A DNA stretch of 33,809 nt from positions 1 to 33,809 of the forward strand of contig JACKIT010000013.1 in the NCBI GenBank assembly GCA_020638335.1, written 5' to 3'. This DNA is from Rhodospirillales bacterium (lineage in GTDB: Bacteria; Pseudomonadota; Alphaproteobacteria; Micavibrionales; Micavibrionaceae). This document shows, piece by piece, positions 30,777-33,809 of this stretch. The notes under the pieces were generated by a model. That model searched no databases and had not been told where the DNA came from. It saw nothing but the letters and a program-made list of their open reading frames with translations. The first letter of the stretch is position 1. Every line of letters starts with the position of its first letter. A program made the translations under genes and the position numbers.

Positions 30777-33329
30777 ATGACACAAATTAAAAAAATAGCC
30801 GTTATCGGATCAGGAGTCATGGGGTCAGGTATCGCCGCCCAACTCACCAATGCAGGGCTGCCGGTTGTCTTGCTCGACATCAAGGTCGAAGGCAAAGATC
30901 TGGCCGCCGAGGCTGTAGCAAAAATGCTCAAAACTGAACCTGCGCCGTTTATGCGCAAAGCCAATGCGAAGCTGATTACGACTGGCACGATTGACGACGA
31001 TCTTGATCTTATTAGCGACTGCGACTGGATTATCGAAGTCGTACTCGAAAAACTCGAAATCAAACATGCAACCTATGAAAAAATCGAAAAGGCGCGCAAA
31101 AAAGGCTCCATCGTCTCGTCCAATACCTCGACTATTCCGTTGCACAAACTCATCGAAGGCCAGCCCGACTCATTTGCTAAAGACTTTATGATCACTCACT
31201 TCTTTAATCCTCCGCGCTATATGCGTCTGCTGGAATTGATTGTCGGTGAAAAAACAGACCCCAAAGCTGTGAAAACCATTCGTGAAATCTGCGATGTCTG
31301 CCTCGGCAAAGGCGTTGTGCAATGTCATGATACGCCGGGCTTTATCGCTAACCGCCTGGGTGTCTTCTGGCTTACCGCCGGGGTGAATGAAGCGATCAAA
31401 CAAAATGTTCCCATCGAAATCGCCGATGCGGTGATGAGCAAGCCCGTAGGCATCCCCAAAACCGGTGTGTTCGGCCTGATCGATCTGGTCGGCATCGACC
31501 TCATGCCTAAACTCTCTGAAAGCCTGCTTTCAACGCTACCCAAAGATGATGCCTACCGCGATATTTTTATCGATCATAAATTTGTCCACGGCATGATCGA
31601 AGCCGGCTATACAGGCCGCAAAGGCAAGGGCGGATTTTACCGCCTCAATCCCGACAACCCGGCAGCAAAAGAAAAACAAGCACTCGATCTTACCGCAATT
31701 ATGCCCCCCCACCCTAACCCTCCCCCCCAAGGGGGAGGAGATAAGAGGGAAGTTGCCTCCTTTCCCCAGGAAACGCATTATGTAAAATCAAAGAAAAAAG
31801 AAGCAGCGGCAGACTTAGCAGTTTCTACGGGGCGTAAAGGTTTAAAAGCCGTGGTTGAAACCGACAGTGAAGGCGGGCGCTATGCTTGGGCTGTGCTGCG
31901 CGATACGCTGTCCTATGCGGCCAGCCTCGTTGGCGAAATCGCCGAGACAATCTTCGACATCGATGAAGGTATGAAGCTCGGCTACAACTGGAAGCAAGGC
32001 CCGTTCGAAATGATCGATGCCCTCGGGCCGGAATGGTTTGCCAAAAAATTGGAAGCGGAAAATATCACCGTGCCGCCCATTCTTGAAAAACTCCTTAAAT
32101 GTCATTCCGACCGACCACAGGGAGCGGAGGAATCTGAGAGTGGATCAGATCCCTCGGTTACGCCTGACGGCTCCACTCGGGATGACAATATTGGATTTTA
32201 CCGCATCGAAGACGGTAAAATTCAGTTCTTCGGCACCGACGGCCAATACCATGATGTGCAGCGCCCTGATGGTGTACTCCTGCTCCGCGACATCAAACTT
32301 TCCAGCCAGCCCGTCATGAAAAATGCTTCAGCCAATGTCTGGGATATCGGTGATGGTGTCCTGTGTTTTGAGCATACCTCCAAAATGAACACCTTTGATG
32401 AGCAAATATTCGAAATGCTGGTCAAGGCGCAAAAAACCATTGAATCCAGCGATGATTATAAAGCCCTCGTAATTTATAATGAAGCCTCGCATTTTTCCGC
32501 CGGGGCCAATCTCGGCCTCGCCATGTTCATGATCAACATCGCGATGTACCCGCAGGTTGAAGAATTTGTCGCCACCGGCCAGCGCGTCTTTATGGGCCTG
32601 AAATTCGCACCCTTCCCGGTTGTCAGCGCTCCATCAGGCATGGCACTGGGCGGCGGCTGTGAAATCTTGCTTTCTTCTGACGCGGTGCAGGCCCATGCCG
32701 AAACCTATTGCGGTCTGGTTGAGGTCGGCGTTGGCCTCATACCCGGTTGGGGCGGGTGCAAGGAAATGATCCTGCGCTTTCAGGAGCGCGAGCGGGCTAA
32801 ATTTGCTGCCGATATGAGCAAGATCGGCAAGGATAATATCTGGTTTTCACCTGACACCACGCCTGTAGGCGCAGTCCGTAAGGCATTCGAAACCATCGGC
32901 ATGGCCACTGTCGCCAAATCTGGGCCCGAAGCTGTCGATATCGGCTATTTGCGCAAAACTGACGGCATCACGATGAACCGTGACCGCCTGCTCTACGATG
33001 CAAAAACCCGCGCACTGGAACTGGCCAAAAATTACGAGCCGCCCGAAAAAGTAGAAAATATCCGCCTCGGCGGCGCGGGCGCAAAAATGGCGCTTGATCT
33101 GGCCGTGTCAGACCTGCGCAAATCTGGTAAAGCCACGCCCTATGATGTTGTAGTCTCCGATCACCTCGCCGCTGTACTCTCCGGTGGGGATAAGGACTAT
33201 ACTGAAACGCTCTCCGAGGATGATTTGCTCAAGCTCGAACTCTCCGAATTTATGCACCTCTTGCATAATGAAGGCACCTTCGCGCGTATTGAACATATGC
33301 TCGAAAAAGGCAAACCTCTGCGGAATTAG
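30777..33329 (+). CDS. fadN: 3-hydroxyacyl-CoA dehydrogenase / enoyl-CoA hydratase, FadN type, with two in-frame repeat inserts
   Basis: This 850-residue beta-oxidation enzyme has its domains in FadN order, dehydrogenase first. The NAD fold is IAVIGSGVMGSGIA (7-20). ITHFFNPPRYMRLLE and CHDTPGFIANRLG follow. The hydratase/crotonase part is C-terminal, with the oxyanion-hole segments SAGANLG (near 575) and ALGGGCEILL (near 624). Two stretches look foreign: residues about 308-331 (MPPHPNPPPQGGGDK...) and about 442-470 (CHSDRPQGAEESESG...), each encoded by a palindromic repeat. Removing both brings the length near the roughly 790 of B. subtilis FadN (from memory). Both inserts fall in linkers, not in the active sites. 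AAGGAAAGG precedes the ATG. Confidence 0.9.
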   Translation: MTQIKKIAVIGSGVMGSGIAAQLTNAGLPVVLLDIKVEGKDLAAEAVAKMLKTEPAPFMRKANAKLITTGTIDDDLDLISDCDWIIEVVLEKLEIKHATYEKIEKARKKGSIVSSNTSTIPLHKLIEGQPDSFAKDFMITHFFNPPRYMRLLELIVGEKTDPKAVKTIREICDVCLGKGVVQCHDTPGFIANRLGVFWLTAGVNEAIKQNVPIEIADAVMSKPVGIPKTGVFGLIDLVGIDLMPKLSESLLSTLPKDDAYRDIFIDHKFVHGMIEAGYTGRKGKGGFYRLNPDNPAAKEKQALDLTAIMPPHPNPPPQGGGDKREVASFPQETHYVKSKKKEAAADLAVSTGRKGLKAVVETDSEGGRYAWAVLRDTLSYAASLVGEIAETIFDIDEGMKLGYNWKQGPFEMIDALGPEWFAKKLEAENITVPPILEKLLKCHSDRPQGAEESESGSDPSVTPDGSTRDDNIGFYRIEDGKIQFFGTDGQYHDVQRPDGVLLLRDIKLSSQPVMKNASANVWDIGDGVLCFEHTSKMNTFDEQIFEMLVKAQKTIESSDDYKALVIYNEASHFSAGANLGLAMFMINIAMYPQVEEFVATGQRVFMGLKFAPFPVVSAPSGMALGGGCEILLSSDAVQAHAETYCGLVEVGVGLIPGWGGCKEMILRFQERERAKFAADMSKIGKDNIWFSPDTTPVGAVRKAFETIGMATVAKSGPEAVDIGYLRKTDGITMNRDRLLYDAKTRALELAKNYEPPEKVENIRLGGAGAKMALDLAVSDLRKSGKATPYDVVVSDHLAAVLSGGDKDYTETLSEDDLLKLELSEFMHLLHNEGTFARIEHMLEKGKPLRN
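31703..31740. repeat. CCCTCCCCC repeat, partial copy inside fadN
   Basis: C-run and G-run halves meet at CCCCCCCAAGGGGGAGG. It matches the right half of the element in the UDG gene, and is read in the same frame: HPNPPPQGGGD here against PPNPLPQGRGD there. Confidence 0.85.
32101..32187. repeat. GTCATTCCGA palindromic repeat inside fadN
   Basis: The ends GTCATTCCGA and TCGGGATGAC pair at 9 of 10 positions, with an inner pair ATCT/AGAT around the centre. The length is 87 bases, exactly 29 codons, so the frame is kept. This wording is a common intergenic repeat in many proteobacteria (general knowledge); here it is translated. Confidence 0.85.
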
Positions 33330-33399
33330 ACTTTGAAAACAGCATTCGTCATAATTTATAGGCCCTGACCCTCATAATGAAAATGCGAATGGGTTTTTT

Positions 33400-33783
33400 A
33401 TGAGAACAAATATGCAGACTGGAAAACCGAAGCAAGATCAAAACACTGTGTCTGATCGCAGACATAAGTGGCGTGTCGGCCTTGCTTGCAGCGCATCGAT
33501 TGTCGGGGTTCTATCCGCTATTTATGCCATACACATGAGCGGGGGAAATAAGCTCAATCAGGGCTGGACAACCGAGTCGGCATACCCCCATCTACCAACG
33601 TCAGCAAGAGCGCAACCACTTCCAAATGCCGTTTCAACATATTTTTCCAATGCCGCATCTTTAAATAAATCTTTGGAAAAAGCTACATGTTCGAAACTTC
33701 AGCCACCACCTCTTGGTCACTCTTTCAACCAGCCTGCTTTTGTTGAGGTGCCCTGCCAAAATCGGACGCCGTCTGCCCCCTAG
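33400..33783 (+). CDS. Hypothetical protein with one membrane segment
   Basis: This 127-residue protein has a charged N-terminal 24 residues, one hydrophobic segment (about 27-46, VGLACSASIVGVLSAIYAIH), then a Ser/Pro/Asn-rich tail with two Cys. There is no ribosome site before the ATG at 33400 or the in-frame ATG at 33412; a T run directly precedes it, possibly the weak terminator of fadN. I recognise no family. It is plausible as a small membrane-anchored periplasmic protein but may not be a real gene. Confidence 0.45.
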   Translation: MRTNMQTGKPKQDQNTVSDRRHKWRVGLACSASIVGVLSAIYAIHMSGGNKLNQGWTTESAYPHLPTSARAQPLPNAVSTYFSNAASLNKSLEKATCSKLQPPPLGHSFNQPAFVEVPCQNRTPSAP

Positions 33784-33809
33784 ATCGCCGCCGCTTTTTA
33801 GATAAAATC

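Noticed and set aside
1..33809. CRISPR array, phage or IS element
   Set aside because: No regularly spaced direct repeats, cas genes, transposase, integrase or phage structural genes were seen; the repeats present are palindromic and dispersed.

Overview
The window reads as a chromosomal segment of an alphaproteobacterium. Markers are gcrA, the block rpoZ-rsh ... DUF2062-acpS-lepB-rnc-era, a TIGR02300 (FYDLN acid) protein, a double cold-shock-domain protein and UbiM. Base composition is close to balanced. The closest genus cannot be told by eye. Nothing looks like a prophage, CRISPR array or IS transposase. The content is housekeeping and metabolic, but it is heavily sprinkled with small palindromic repeats.

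Layout. 1-1.4 kb: 3' end of leuA and a family-5-type uracil-DNA glycosylase (UDG). 1.4-4.4 kb: rpoZ and the (p)ppGpp synthetase/hydrolase rsh. 4.4-7.6 kb: a large nested palindrome, a Na+/H+ antiporter with an RCK tail, convergent apt, and a DUF2062 membrane protein. 7.6-10.5 kb: tightly coupled acpS-lepB-rnc-era. 10.5-13.7 kb: gcrA, a double-CSD protein, and fadD. 13.7-16.6 kb: anaerobic ribonucleotide reductase nrdD-nrdG, with FNR-like and NrdR-like sites upstream. 16.7-18.1 kb: a short BioH-like esterase overlapping bioC. 18.2-20.6 kb: ubiM and a MoeB/ThiF-rhodanese fusion. 20.6-23.0 kb: a VIT-family transporter, glucokinase and a polysaccharide deacetylase. 23.1-24.9 kb: two tRNA-Gly genes with a tRNA 3' fragment between them, then tuf. 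25.0-27.9 kb: a DUF4919-like protein, a tiny ORF, a membrane protein, prmA and TIGR02300. 28.1-33.3 kb: beta-oxidation genes fadA and fadN with two unrecognised genes between them. 33.4 kb: a small hypothetical.

Three things stand out. (1) Several families of mobile-looking palindromic repeats occur, and four copies are translated in frame inside conserved enzymes: UDG, NrdG, and FadN twice. Two of these copies lie in different genes yet give nearly the same peptide. (2) Some control regions are unusually legible. The gcrA promoter has a perfect DnaA box plus a GANTC site in its spacer. nrdD and ubiM carry the same TTGAT-N4-GTCAA motif at matching distance from a -10. The rpoZ ribosome binding site is buried in a long hairpin. 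(3) From about 24.32 to 27.42 kb every long gene is broken by many 1-2 base indels, while its protein sequence stays intact when the frames are joined. This looks like local sequence error rather than gene decay, and the genes there should be read as probably intact in the organism.

All calls are from reading the sequence; no database search was run.
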